64,000 bases of DNA, from NCBI RefSeq assembly GCF_030733385.1, contig NZ_JASHJC010000015.1, positions 47,049 to 111,048 of the forward strand, read 5' to 3'. Numbering within the stretch: the stretch's first letter is position 1; each line of letters opens with the position of its first letter. A program made the position numbers and the translations under genes. This stretch comes from Roseovarius sp. MMSF_3359. Its GTDB lineage: Bacteria; Pseudomonadota; Alphaproteobacteria; Rhodobacterales; Rhodobacteraceae. The notes under the pieces are model-generated. The model searched no databases. It was not told the origin of the DNA and saw only the letters and a list, made by a program, of their open reading frames with translations. Of the stretch, positions 34,281-42,713 are shown piece after piece.

Positions 34281-35006
34281 TCAGTTGGCATTCGCGGCCA
34301 TCAGGGAATCGACCGCAGCCTGCAAGGCTTTTGCGACCTCTTCACCATTTGGCATGTTGCGCGAGATGAGCAGGTAGCCATCGGAACTGCTCAACGTGTT
34401 GTCCAGAACCACGAAACGGGCCTGCTCTTCTTCGGTGAATGTCTCACGGATCAGGTGCCAGCCGGCCATCTCGCTATGCGGGAAGACATCAATGCGACCG
34501 GCGAGCAACTTTCGCATGTTGGCCTCGTTCGATGTGGCTTCCGACAGAGTCAGCACACCGCTTTCGCCCAGCTCCCAAAGCTCGGGCGTGTAGGTAAAGC
34601 CGGGGACAACCCCAATCCGCAGACCGGAAAGATCCTCAAGCTCGGACCAGGTGGGAACCTCGGGGCCGGCGATGGCAAAAAACACCTGCCGTTCTTCCAC
34701 CAGCGGGCCCACGTGAATGAAATCGGCCTCGCGTTCTTCGCTGTAATACCAGTAGGACGTCCCGTCATATGCCCCCTGCCGGGTCGCTTCCAACGCGCGT
34801 TTCCACGGCATGTACTCGAACTCCACATCAATACCCGAGCGCGCCGCAACCTCCTGCACAATACCGTTGACCACACCACCATCGGGCAGGTTCTCCCCGG
34901 TGAAGGGGACGTAATCGCCGGTGGCCAGGGTCAGGGTTGTCGTATCCGACCGGGCAATGGTTGAAAGGGCTATCACCGCCGCTGCGGCAAGGGAAAGAAC
35001 GCGCAT
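34281..35006 (-). CDS. Periplasmic solute-binding protein (family 3)
   Basis: 241 aa with a signal peptide (MRVLSLAAAAVIALSTIARS, cleaved near residue 20) and a family 3 amino-acid-type binding fold: LATGDYVPFTGENLPDGGVV, VEFEYMPWKRALEATRQGAYD, SGLRIGVVPGFTYTPE. No permease or ATPase gene is near. It lies 17 bases before the membrane GGDEF-EAL gene, which has a periplasmic loop, so it probably acts as a sensor subunit for that enzyme rather than in transport. Ligand unknown. Confidence 0.85.
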   Translation of the reverse strand: MRVLSLAAAAVIALSTIARSDTTTLTLATGDYVPFTGENLPDGGVVNGIVQEVAARSGIDVEFEYMPWKRALEATRQGAYDGTSYWYYSEEREADFIHVGPLVEERQVFFAIAGPEVPTWSELEDLSGLRIGVVPGFTYTPELWELGESGVLTLSEATSNEANMRKLLAGRIDVFPHSEMAGWHLIRETFTEEEQARFVVLDNTLSSSDGYLLISRNMPNGEEVAKALQAAVDSLMAANAN

Positions 35007-35136
35007 AACTACACTCCAGAACTGTTGTGTCCTGGCTTGTTACGGCCATAGTTTTGAGATTTCCTTTGCAAAAACGAGGCCGTTAAAAATGTCTCTAGTT
35101 TTTCGCAACTCCGCCCCGGCAGGCGCTTCTCGCTCC

Positions 35137-35176
35137 AAAAATGCCCCGAAACCAGATGCTTCACCCGGTTTCGAGG
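35137..35176 (-). terminator. Terminator of the caspase/papain cassette
   Basis: On the minus strand a 10-bp stem with one G-T pair (CCTCGAAACC/GGTTTCGGGG, 13-base loop) is followed by CATTTTTGG, about 16 bases after the stop of the multidomain caspase gene. Confidence 0.8.
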
Positions 35177-35191
35177 CTGGTTCTTTGCCGC

Positions 35192-38100
35192 CTAACCGAT
35201 ATCAATATCGGCAATCAGGGTTTTACGTGTATCGGCCAGTTTGGTTTTCACCAGCTCCCGCACGTCCTGATAGATTTGGGGGCTGAGTGCCATTTTCTGG
35301 GCAGAGAGCCAGTAATCGAGCTCGTTTTTACCCCAGGACACGAAGAGAATGTTCTGCTTGCGATCCTTGTAGGTGAAATTGAACGCACCCAGGGCCATGC
35401 TGATGACCCCACCTGACGCCTCGGCGCTGCCGATCTGGAAGTTTCCGCCGGTGGTGGAGGACGTCTCGAAGTCAAACAGCTTGATCTTGCCATCGCCATC
35501 TGCCAGCCCGCGCAACGCCTCGATCGCGCTTTCGACGATCTTGAACTGATTGCCGGTGGCCACCTGGGCCAGTGTCGCCAGGATCACCTGATCGAAACTG
35601 CCGCTGCCTTGCATCTTGTGGCTTGACTCGAAGGGCTGCGATTCCCGCGCCCAGCCCAGAAGGCTCAGAATGTCCATATAGACCGCGTACCAGGCCTCGC
35701 GCTCCTTGACCGGGTCGGCCTTGGCATCGGCGGCCCGTTGCGCGAAGAGCGTCGAGAGAAGCACGTCTTCCTTCTGCCCCGGGGTCAGGTTTTCGACAAA
35801 GGAAATCACGCTGGAGGCGCTGACCGCTGCCTGCAACGATTGCTGATGCGTGGCGATGTCGGAATGCGGGTTGAACGTATCGCCCGAGCGGCTGATCGCC
35901 TCGGCAAAGGCCGAGCCGCCGGTTTTGGCGCCACGGGTCTTGCGCGGCGCCGCCAGTTCGATCGAATTCAGCGCGGCCATGCGTTCGGTCATGTTCCGCG
36001 GCGCGCGGGGGCGCAACGGCGACGAAGACGGCCCCGAGGAATTCTTGAACGCGGGTGGCCAGGTCGCATTGTGGCCACGGGTATCCACATGGGTGAAACT
36101 GTTGTAGCGCCCGATGCCCCCCTTGAAGAACCCTTCCTTGTCGCGCAACCACCGGAGGGCCTGCGCCACCTCCTTGGCGGGCATTCCCGAAACGGTGAAA
36201 TCAAGGGCGCGGAACTGCGTGTGCTGACTGGCCGACGCGCCGCCGATGCAGACGTTATAGGCAGGTGAGCGATACGCGTTGGTGATCGCAATCGGTTTGC
36301 CAATGCGGTCGCGCAATTCGTCCACCACATGGGCCGTCTGCGCCATGTTGGTCCAAAGATGCCGCGGCGGATAGGTGTTCTTGCCCTGGCACTGGCCACC
36401 GGGCGTGTTGTGCCCGCCACCCAGGATCAGGAACTCGTCGGTCGAGAAGTTCTTGAGCCCCAGTGATGTGATAAAGGCGTCGAAATCCGCGTAATCCGAC
36501 CAGTTCAGCGCCGCAGACGTGCTGCGGACCCCGGCGCCGCGTGACTTGGCGGCAAAGATCGCCTGCACCTCGGCATCGGGCAGCATGTCGCGCTCATCCC
36601 CCTCGCCCCCGTCATCGGCCGGTACCTCCGCGTCCTTGTGGAGCGAAATGCCGCTGGCGCCCACAACTGGGCGGGGTCGCGATGCGCCCTGACCCGCGGC
36701 TTGCAGGGTAAAGGGCCGGTGCGAGACGAAATCGGGATCGCTGATGAGCTTGTCAAAGAGCTGCGGCGTCTGGCTCCCGCTGCCGATGGTGGTGTCAATC
36801 CGGCTGCGGAATTCGCGGTAATCGCCGTTGAACCGGCCATTGTCCCAGACCTGCAGCAAGGCGCCGGTGAACGCGCCATTCTGGGGGCCATCCATCGCAA
36901 ATTGCTCGTCCATGCACGCGCCTAGGTTCAGAACCGACGCCCGGATCGGGGTCGATAGCGGCGAGGTCATGACGCTTTCCTTGATCGCGGCGTAGGATTT
37001 CGAGGTCTGGCGATAGATCTCTTCGTTCGCCCGCCAGGCCGCATCTTCGACATGCAGGGGCATCGCCCGCACTGTCGGCCCCATATCGACCTCACGCCCC
37101 CAGAGCGTCGATGGCGTTGTCGGGCCGAACTTGGCCATGGACCCGGAATGACATGTGTCGGGCACCATCAGAACCCGGACACCGGGGCGGAACTTGGTCC
37201 AGAGCATGTAGATCTCGTCATCCGCGATCTGCAGGTCATAAAGACAAAGCGTTTCATCCATCCGCTGGCTGTCATCATCATGGTCTTCGTCCTGGTTGAA
37301 ATCCGGCAGACGCCCGCCATGGCCCGACACGGTGAAAAGGAACATGTCCCCGGCCTGAAGCTCGGCCGCGGCGCGCTCGATTTCGGCCACGACGTTTTTG
37401 CGCGTGGCATCCGTGGTCAGCAGGGTTTCCGGCTTGAACCCCTCGGCCTCGGCAATGGCCTGCATCGCGTGGGCATCGGCCTCGCAGGCCTTCAATTCAC
37501 CGTCCCAACCGCCATACTGATCCGGATCGACCAGGTTCACCCCGACATGGAGGGACATGCCCTTGGCCTCACCACCGGCAATGACGGCGGGTGCCTGCAT
37601 CGAGCGGGTCAATTCCCCCGCCGAGCCGAACGGGCCGCTGATCACCACCGGGGGGCCACTGCGCGCGTTGGCGATCTTGCGGATCTCACGGGCGAACTTC
37701 TTGGCGACATCGCCGTAACCTTCATTGGTCGGGTGCAGCCCGTCATACCAACGGTGATCGCCCACCACCCCACGGCAGTCGATATAGGTGACATGCGGGT
37801 TGGACTTTGCCAGCCGCCGCAGACGGCGGTTGAACTGATCCATCATGCATTTGGCAATCTCTTTCTGCAAACCGCGGTCGCGGATGCCGCGCGATTCCAT
37901 CGGTTTGCCGAGCCACTTGTCCTTGTTCGGTACCGGGTAGTCATAACCGTGGCACAGGACACTGACATGCGGGAAGATGTCATGCACCTGCCGGAACATA
38001 CGGCCGTAATGCTTGAGCGCGTCGTCAAGAAGGCGCTGGAACGAGGGCAGCAGATAATCCGCTGGTGCCAGGTCCGCGTCGAACTCTTCGAGGTGGGACG

Positions 38101-38596
38101 CAAGCGCACCACCGGCCACAAGGTCATTGCCCCCCCCGGAGAGGAGCAGGATATCCGCGCCCGTGTTGCGCAGGGCCGAGACATATTCCTGCTTGTCGGC
38201 CATCCGCTTGAGCAGGTCCCCCGCAGCGCCAAGTGAGTAGACCGCATAGGTATCCATCAGGTGGTCGATCGTATCCTTCAAGCGCACAGGATACTGGAAC
38301 CAGCTGTCACCTTCGGACACGATGATTGGCCCGTCATAGCCCAGGTCGAGCTTCTTGCGGTACCGGCCTTCGCGGTGCATCCGGGCAAACCAGTTGGCGG
38401 TGTTCATCGCCATCGCCGTGCGATGCGCCGCATCCGCTCCGCGCGGGATCTGAACCGTTGCCGGATTGAGCTTGAACTGGGGCGCAAAGGCGCCGGAGTT
38501 TTCTTCATCCTCGATAAAGTATTCCGACAGTTCGCTTTCATCGGCCCCGAGATCGGCCATTTTGGACATCAATTGTTCAACGGTAATTTTGGGCAT
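35192..38596 (-). CDS. SGNH hydrolase - caspase - M15 peptidase multidomain protein
   Basis: 1134-aa protein with no signal peptide or membrane helix. An acidic helical N-terminus (1-50) is followed by an SGNH/GDSL hydrolase at about 88-310 (Ser98 in SEGDSWF, GGGND at 154-158, Asp285 and His288 in YDGLHPTNEGY). A caspase-like C14 peptidase spans about 345-600 (His426 in VSGHGG, Cys482 in VPDTCHSGS). An M15-type zinc peptidase spans about 700-845 (His792 and Asp799 in SQHTQFRALDF, His836 in THVDTRG). An unassigned region to 1134 ends in a Gly/Phe-rich beta-like segment. All catalytic sets look intact. The start at 38596 follows AAAGGGAAA, 19 bases after the papain-like gene; an open extension to 38653 overlaps that gene. 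Function unknown; see findings. Confidence 0.88.
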   Translation of the reverse strand: MPKITVEQLMSKMADLGADESELSEYFIEDEENSGAFAPQFKLNPATVQIPRGADAAHRTAMAMNTANWFARMHREGRYRKKLDLGYDGPIIVSEGDSWFQYPVRLKDTIDHLMDTYAVYSLGAAGDLLKRMADKQEYVSALRNTGADILLLSGGGNDLVAGGALASHLEEFDADLAPADYLLPSFQRLLDDALKHYGRMFRQVHDIFPHVSVLCHGYDYPVPNKDKWLGKPMESRGIRDRGLQKEIAKCMMDQFNRRLRRLAKSNPHVTYIDCRGVVGDHRWYDGLHPTNEGYGDVAKKFAREIRKIANARSGPPVVISGPFGSAGELTRSMQAPAVIAGGEAKGMSLHVGVNLVDPDQYGGWDGELKACEADAHAMQAIAEAEGFKPETLLTTDATRKNVVAEIERAAAELQAGDMFLFTVSGHGGRLPDFNQDEDHDDDSQRMDETLCLYDLQIADDEIYMLWTKFRPGVRVLMVPDTCHSGSMAKFGPTTPSTLWGREVDMGPTVRAMPLHVEDAAWRANEEIYRQTSKSYAAIKESVMTSPLSTPIRASVLNLGACMDEQFAMDGPQNGAFTGALLQVWDNGRFNGDYREFRSRIDTTIGSGSQTPQLFDKLISDPDFVSHRPFTLQAAGQGASRPRPVVGASGISLHKDAEVPADDGGEGDERDMLPDAEVQAIFAAKSRGAGVRSTSAALNWSDYADFDAFITSLGLKNFSTDEFLILGGGHNTPGGQCQGKNTYPPRHLWTNMAQTAHVVDELRDRIGKPIAITNAYRSPAYNVCIGGASASQHTQFRALDFTVSGMPAKEVAQALRWLRDKEGFFKGGIGRYNSFTHVDTRGHNATWPPAFKNSSGPSSSPLRPRAPRNMTERMAALNSIELAAPRKTRGAKTGGSAFAEAISRSGDTFNPHSDIATHQQSLQAAVSASSVISFVENLTPGQKEDVLLSTLFAQRAADAKADPVKEREAWYAVYMDILSLLGWARESQPFESSHKMQGSGSFDQVILATLAQVATGNQFKIVESAIEALRGLADGDGKIKLFDFETSSTTGGNFQIGSAEASGGVISMALGAFNFTYKDRKQNILFVSWGKNELDYWLSAQKMALSPQIYQDVRELVKTKLADTRKTLIADIDIG

Positions 38597-38615
38597 TGCA
38601 ATTTCCCTTTCAGAT

Positions 38616-40973
38616 TCAACTATTTTTTTTTTGGTAGGTACGGATGCTGTCATAGATCGCGTCGATGATCGTACTGTCGCTGGTCAGAAGATCCTGCGGG
38701 ACGCGGTCGAGGTCGTGTTTTTGCGAGGCCACGCTGTCGAGGAGGTAGACGGCATCGCCCGCATTGAAATGCTCGTGATCGACAACGCTGGCCATGCCGA
38801 GGAATGTCCTGACGGGGCGGAAGATCGGGATGTCGTCATCCTTGTCGCCCGACGGCGGCGCATAGCGGTCTTCAAAAGAGCGCGACACCAGGTGCAGGAT
38901 CGACTTGCCATAGACACCAAAGCTGATGCGCTCTTCCAGGGCCCTGGTCGGCAGGTATATCCGCGCGCGCCGAAAATTGTCGGACGCGATCATCGGCTGC
39001 ACGGCGGGGGGATCGGTCGTGTCATCGTCCCCCGGCGCGTCCGCGGTGAATTCGAAGGTCTGCCCGTTCAGGTCGTTGACGAACGGTTGCAGGCGTTTTT
39101 TGGCGCGCGGCATGCCAATCGCGGGATGGATCAGGTGCAGCGTATCGAAATAATCCTTTGCCTCGCGGCCGTCGAAAAGGGAATCGTATGGAGCGCCCTT
39201 TTTGCCGTCGCAGGTACAGTCGCGCGCGTTTTTCAGGTTCTCGGCATCGTCATGCACAAGGGCGAGCATTTCATGCACGATCAACGCGCCCGCGCCTTCG
39301 GCGACTACGTGGATTTCACATCCCGTCTCGTCCTTCAGATCCATCAGATCCTTCAGGAACGTCCCGACAAATCCCTTCTTGATGCGGGACAGCTTGTCTT
39401 CTTCATCGGGCTCGAACGGCAATTCGCCGGTGCCGCGGAGCGCACGGCGAGCGCCGAGTTCGATGTCGCGCCAGAAGGCCCGGCCAACCCCCCTCACCCG
39501 GCTCTCGATCAACTCGTCGAGATGCGCCGCATCCGATCCGGCCTGCGCCTCGCAACTGTCGAAGATGACCTTCATCACCTCCATCGACTTCTCGACGAAG
39601 TTGTTGCACCAGAAAATCGTGTAGGGGTAGAGGCCAACCGCCTTGATCTGGTTCTTACGCTGCACCGCCGAGGCAAAGGCGGGCTTGATCCCCTCAAGGC
39701 TTCCGGGGATCCAGACCAGGATGCCGCGATAAGTCTTTTCATCCTTGCCGACCGCGGCGGTCGGGTCGGTGTTACCCATCAGGTATTTGTGGGTCTTTTC
39801 CCAGCCATTCTTGAACGCCGGATACGATCCGGTGACAACGTGAAATCCGTCATCGAGATGCATGTAGTGGCCCACAAGCTCGGAACACGGGGTCGAGCCG
39901 ACCTGCACGCGGCTGGTGATGCCCTTCGTGCCCTTTTCGCCGATCGAGGCGCCAAAAGCATCGGGCGCATGCACGCCAAGCCGCAATACCCAGCTATCGA
40001 CGACATTCTGCGCCCAGTCCTTGTAGGACCAAAGCGCAATACCGGCCTGCCCCTTGTAACCGCCCCACTCCGGCCCCCAGCTATTGAGCACGTGAAAACC
40101 GTCACGGTCATATCCCACGATGACAAAAGCGTGGGTGCCGACCTTGCCCCCCTCCCACGGCCAGGGGATGACCCCACCGTTCTCAGGCGTCGCCTGCAAC
40201 CAGCCGCTGTGGATGTTGGCACTGGCCAGGACCGCCTCGGCATCGTTCAGGGCGGCATGAAAGTGGTTGAGCACCGAGGACAGGCGGAAGTAGGCTCCGA
40301 GGCCGATATTGCGGGCCATCTTCGCCTGCTCCACCCGCGGAAATTTCAGCCCCTTGTCCGGTGTTTCGAGCGAATAGCACTCGCTCTGCCAGCGTCCGGG
40401 CTCCTCCGGTGGCGAATCTTCGGGCCAATCAAGACACACACCGTGGTGATAAAACCCCTTGATGGCCGATCTAAGGGTGCGGATGCCTTCGCAGGTCGGT
40501 GTGGTCTCATCTTCGAGGTCGGGATAGCGGTCATGAAAGAATGCCATCCGGTAGAGCATATCGGCGCTCACGATGTCTTGGCGGTTCCGTTTCGCCCTGC
40601 GCTCAAGGCGCTGCGCCTCCTCCTTGGCCTTCTCCTCCTCGGTCATCTCGTCATTGCTGTCGACATCATCGATGACCTCGGCGTGAAACTGCCGAAGTTT
40701 CTGCAGATTGCTTTGAATGTCGATCAGATTGGCGAGGGCATACCCCACGCACCGGCCGCTTTCGCCCTGATCGCGGACGCCGAAAATGGGGATACGCTGT
40801 GGCTTGCGGGGATTGGTACGCTCAAGGCTTTCGTCGTCGCAAAGCAACATCGCGTCCATCGAAATAGACGACCGCAGAACTGAGAGATTGGGCATATAAT
40901 GCTGGTCACGCAAGTCAATCCAATCAGTACGAACACCTTTTTTTCCAATACGTGCTTCGTCGAACGTCGACAT
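38616..40973 (-). CDS. Papain-like peptidase with degenerate alpha/beta-hydrolase domain
   Basis: 785-aa protein, first gene of the cassette, without signal peptide. Residues about 15-330 form a C1 papain-like domain: Gln69 and Cys75 in VRDQGESGRCVGYAL, His281 in GTHAFVIVGYD, Asn297 in HVLNSWGPEWGG. A long charged insertion (105-135, EEEKAKEEAQRLERRAKRN) lies after the Cys helix. Residues about 410-750 resemble an alpha/beta hydrolase (GILVWIPGS, IHVVAEGAGALIVHEML), but the usual HSxG elbow reads EGAG, so the Ser nucleophile is missing. ATG at 40973 follows GTGGGGTG; GTG at 40985 is an alternative. Partner of the downstream caspase protein. Confidence 0.87.
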   Translation of the reverse strand: MSTFDEARIGKKGVRTDWIDLRDQHYMPNLSVLRSSISMDAMLLCDDESLERTNPRKPQRIPIFGVRDQGESGRCVGYALANLIDIQSNLQKLRQFHAEVIDDVDSNDEMTEEEKAKEEAQRLERRAKRNRQDIVSADMLYRMAFFHDRYPDLEDETTPTCEGIRTLRSAIKGFYHHGVCLDWPEDSPPEEPGRWQSECYSLETPDKGLKFPRVEQAKMARNIGLGAYFRLSSVLNHFHAALNDAEAVLASANIHSGWLQATPENGGVIPWPWEGGKVGTHAFVIVGYDRDGFHVLNSWGPEWGGYKGQAGIALWSYKDWAQNVVDSWVLRLGVHAPDAFGASIGEKGTKGITSRVQVGSTPCSELVGHYMHLDDGFHVVTGSYPAFKNGWEKTHKYLMGNTDPTAAVGKDEKTYRGILVWIPGSLEGIKPAFASAVQRKNQIKAVGLYPYTIFWCNNFVEKSMEVMKVIFDSCEAQAGSDAAHLDELIESRVRGVGRAFWRDIELGARRALRGTGELPFEPDEEDKLSRIKKGFVGTFLKDLMDLKDETGCEIHVVAEGAGALIVHEMLALVHDDAENLKNARDCTCDGKKGAPYDSLFDGREAKDYFDTLHLIHPAIGMPRAKKRLQPFVNDLNGQTFEFTADAPGDDDTTDPPAVQPMIASDNFRRARIYLPTRALEERISFGVYGKSILHLVSRSFEDRYAPPSGDKDDDIPIFRPVRTFLGMASVVDHEHFNAGDAVYLLDSVASQKHDLDRVPQDLLTSDSTIIDAIYDSIRTYQKKNS

Positions 40974-41181
40974 CAAACACCCCACGCCAAGACATACAAA
41001 AAATTTACGCGCCGCTAAAAAAATGCAGCAAAAAGAATATTAGAACGGCGCAAGCGTAACAAAGAACCCGAGAATTACAAAACAATTTTGCAACCCGAGA
41101 TAGCAAAGCGGCAACGCCCCGGTCGAAGACCCCGCGGCGCAGTCTTGGCGGCGCCCGACCTTATGTCCGGGGGCCGGAATC
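40974..41181 (-). promoter_or_regulatory. AT-rich upstream region of the peptidase cassette
   Basis: About 200 bases between the papain-like gene and the rpmG terminator. The part from 40985 to 41100 is AT-rich, with poly-A/T tracts, and should hold the cassette promoter. A TAATAT element lies near 41038 on the minus strand, but no well-spaced -35 could be assigned. No SOS box is present. Confidence 0.45.
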
Positions 41182-41210
41182 AAAAAACCGCGCTCGGAGG
41201 CGCGGCTTTT
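41182..41210 (-). terminator. Intrinsic terminator of rpmG
   Basis: On the minus strand a 6-bp GC-only stem (CCGCGC/GCGCGG, six-base loop) is followed by six Ts, 25 bases after the rpmG stop. The opposite flank also reads TTTT, so it could work in both directions. Confidence 0.85.
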
Positions 41211-41234
41211 CGTAAAAGCAATAGGTGGGCGATC

Positions 41235-41402
41235 TTACTTGATCTTGCCTTCCTTGTATTCGACATGCTTGCGCACAACCGGGTCGTACTTACGGACGAC
41301 CATTTTTTCGGTCATGGTGCGCGCGTTTTTCTTGGTCACGTAGAAGTGGCCAGTGCCTGCGGTCGAGTTCAGGCGGATCTTGATTGTGGTCGGCTTCGCC
41401 AT
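41235..41402 (-). CDS. rpmG: 50S ribosomal protein L33
   Basis: 55-aa ribosomal protein L33 with the family core [19 protein letters not shown] and the end [14 protein letters not shown]. This is the type without the four zinc-binding cysteines. ATG at 41402 behind AGGAGC; an open extension upstream was rejected on length. Monocistronic, with a terminator right after it and a divergent substrate-binding-like gene upstream. Confidence 0.96.
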   Translation of the reverse strand: MAKPTTIKIRLNSTAGTGHFYVTKKNARTMTEKMVVRKYDPVVRKHVEYKEGKIK

Positions 41403-41596
41403 GATAGTGCTCCTGCGTCGGGCACGACAAAACGGCCCGTGAAAATCTTGAACCCGCCTTTTACCCACCGCGGCCCCCGAGTCAACCAGCTTTCGGTGTT
41501 TGACCTGCGAAATGCTGTCCCCGAGATGTGGCCGTTTGCAATTGGTGGGCGGTTCGCGGCAAGTTGCGCAGCAGAGGCAGAGATGAGGTGCTTTTG

Positions 41597-42364
41597 ATGA
41601 TTGCCAGCCTGATGATGTATGCCCGCCCCGAACTTGCCGAAGCGCAAGGCCGCTATTGGCAGATGATCCGCCAGGAGTTGGCGCGTCGCGGTATCGACAG
41701 CCCGGAAACCTTGGCGCAGGAGGCCGAAGAGTTCAGCGTCTGGACCGCGCCCAACCTTGTGCTCAGCCAGACCTGCGGCATGCCCTTCCGCCTCTGGCTG
41801 CACGACAGGGTCAGGCTGATCGGCACGCCGGATTTCGGGTTGGATGACTGCCCGCCCGGTTTCTACCGCAGCGCCTTCGTCATCCGTGCCGATGATGCGC
41901 GCACACGGGTCGAGGATTTCGCGGGCGCGGTCTTTGCGTATAACCAGACCTTCTCGCAATCGGGGTTTGCTGCGCCCTATAACCACCTGAAACCACGCGG
42001 CTTCTGGTTTTCGAACCTTTGGCAGAGCCACGGTCACCTGATGTCGGCCCGGGCCGTGGCCGAGGGGACTGCAGATATCGCCGCGCTTGATGCAGTAAGT
42101 TGGCGGTTGATGCAGAAATACGAGCATTTCGCAGGCAATCTACGGGTTCTCGAATGGACCGATCCCACCCCCGGCCTGCCCTATATCGCCAACAAAAGCG
42201 CGGACAGGCAGGCGACATTCGAGGCGGTGACGGCGGCCATCGCCGCGCTCGACGACGCTGACCGTGCTGTTCTTGGCTTGCGCGGGCTGGTCGATATCCC
42301 GGCGGAGAATTATCTTGCCGTACCAAATCCGGATCTGGACTATGGCGCTGGCCCTGCTGGGTGA
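41597..42364 (+). CDS. PhnD-like substrate-binding protein without signal peptide
   Basis: 255-aa protein of the phosphate/phosphonate binding-protein-like fold (PF12974 type): [65 protein letters not shown] and [16 protein letters not shown] follow the family's order. It has no N-terminal signal peptide and no transporter genes nearby, so it is probably cytoplasmic or was taken over for another job. The ATG at 41597 follows GAGGTG. Ligand unknown. Confidence 0.75.
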   Translation: MIASLMMYARPELAEAQGRYWQMIRQELARRGIDSPETLAQEAEEFSVWTAPNLVLSQTCGMPFRLWLHDRVRLIGTPDFGLDDCPPGFYRSAFVIRADDARTRVEDFAGAVFAYNQTFSQSGFAAPYNHLKPRGFWFSNLWQSHGHLMSARAVAEGTADIAALDAVSWRLMQKYEHFAGNLRVLEWTDPTPGLPYIANKSADRQATFEAVTAAIAALDDADRAVLGLRGLVDIPAENYLAVPNPDLDYGAGPAG

Positions 42365-42493
42365 GGGTTTCGCCAGGAAGAGGTGAATTTGGGAAATTTC
42401 AATCCGGAGCGAGCATTCCGAATTTCACCACAGCGTGGAAACAAGGCGGAGCCGCCGCGCATCGCCGGGCCGCCCCTAAACTCCGAGCGGCGC

Positions 42494-42654
42494 GATGGCC
42501 AGACCGCGGGATGGCGCCCACCGGTCGTGGAGCGCGCTTTGTTCCTGCCAAGTCCGAATGACCCCAGAGCGGTGCGCAAGATATCCAAATCGTCAGCCCG
42601 TAAGGGCGGTCTGGCGATCGCGCAGCGGCCTTCGGCCATGATTCCGCACGGGGA
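42494..42654 (+). repeat. Dispersed repeat, copy 1
   Basis: About 160 bp that match the inverted segment 60050-60211 at roughly three quarters of positions by eye. Shared blocks include CCAGACCGCGGGATGGCG, GCCAAGTCCGAA, GGGCGGTCTGGCGATCGCGC and GATTCCGCACGGG. It lies in the 349-base gap between the PhnD-like gene and rnpB, where no convincing gene is seen. One frame reads a similar peptide in both copies (QTAGWR..VV.RAL.LPSP), but neither has a ribosome site. Confidence 0.75.
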
Positions 42655-42713
42655 ATTCCAAGCCACCGCCCAAAGCCCTTCCGCGATCCAATGAGGGAAC
42701 CTTGAACGGAAAA

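Noticed and set aside
34281..35006. An ABC transporter binding protein for amino-acid uptake
   Set aside because: No permease or ATPase gene is linked, and the gene is co-transcribed with a c-di-GMP enzyme; a sensor role fits better, though transport is not excluded.
38466..40883. An 805-codon open frame on the plus strand opposite the papain-like gene
   Set aside because: It is the complement of a gene with intact peptidase motifs; the translated product is His/Arg/Val-rich with no domain pattern. Long antisense frames are expected at this GC content.
42383..42694. A 103-codon frame across repeat copy 1, similar to a frame in copy 2
   Set aside because: No ribosome site, Arg/Pro-rich translation, and the similarity is explained by the DNA repeat. 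Kept as a repeat, not as a gene.
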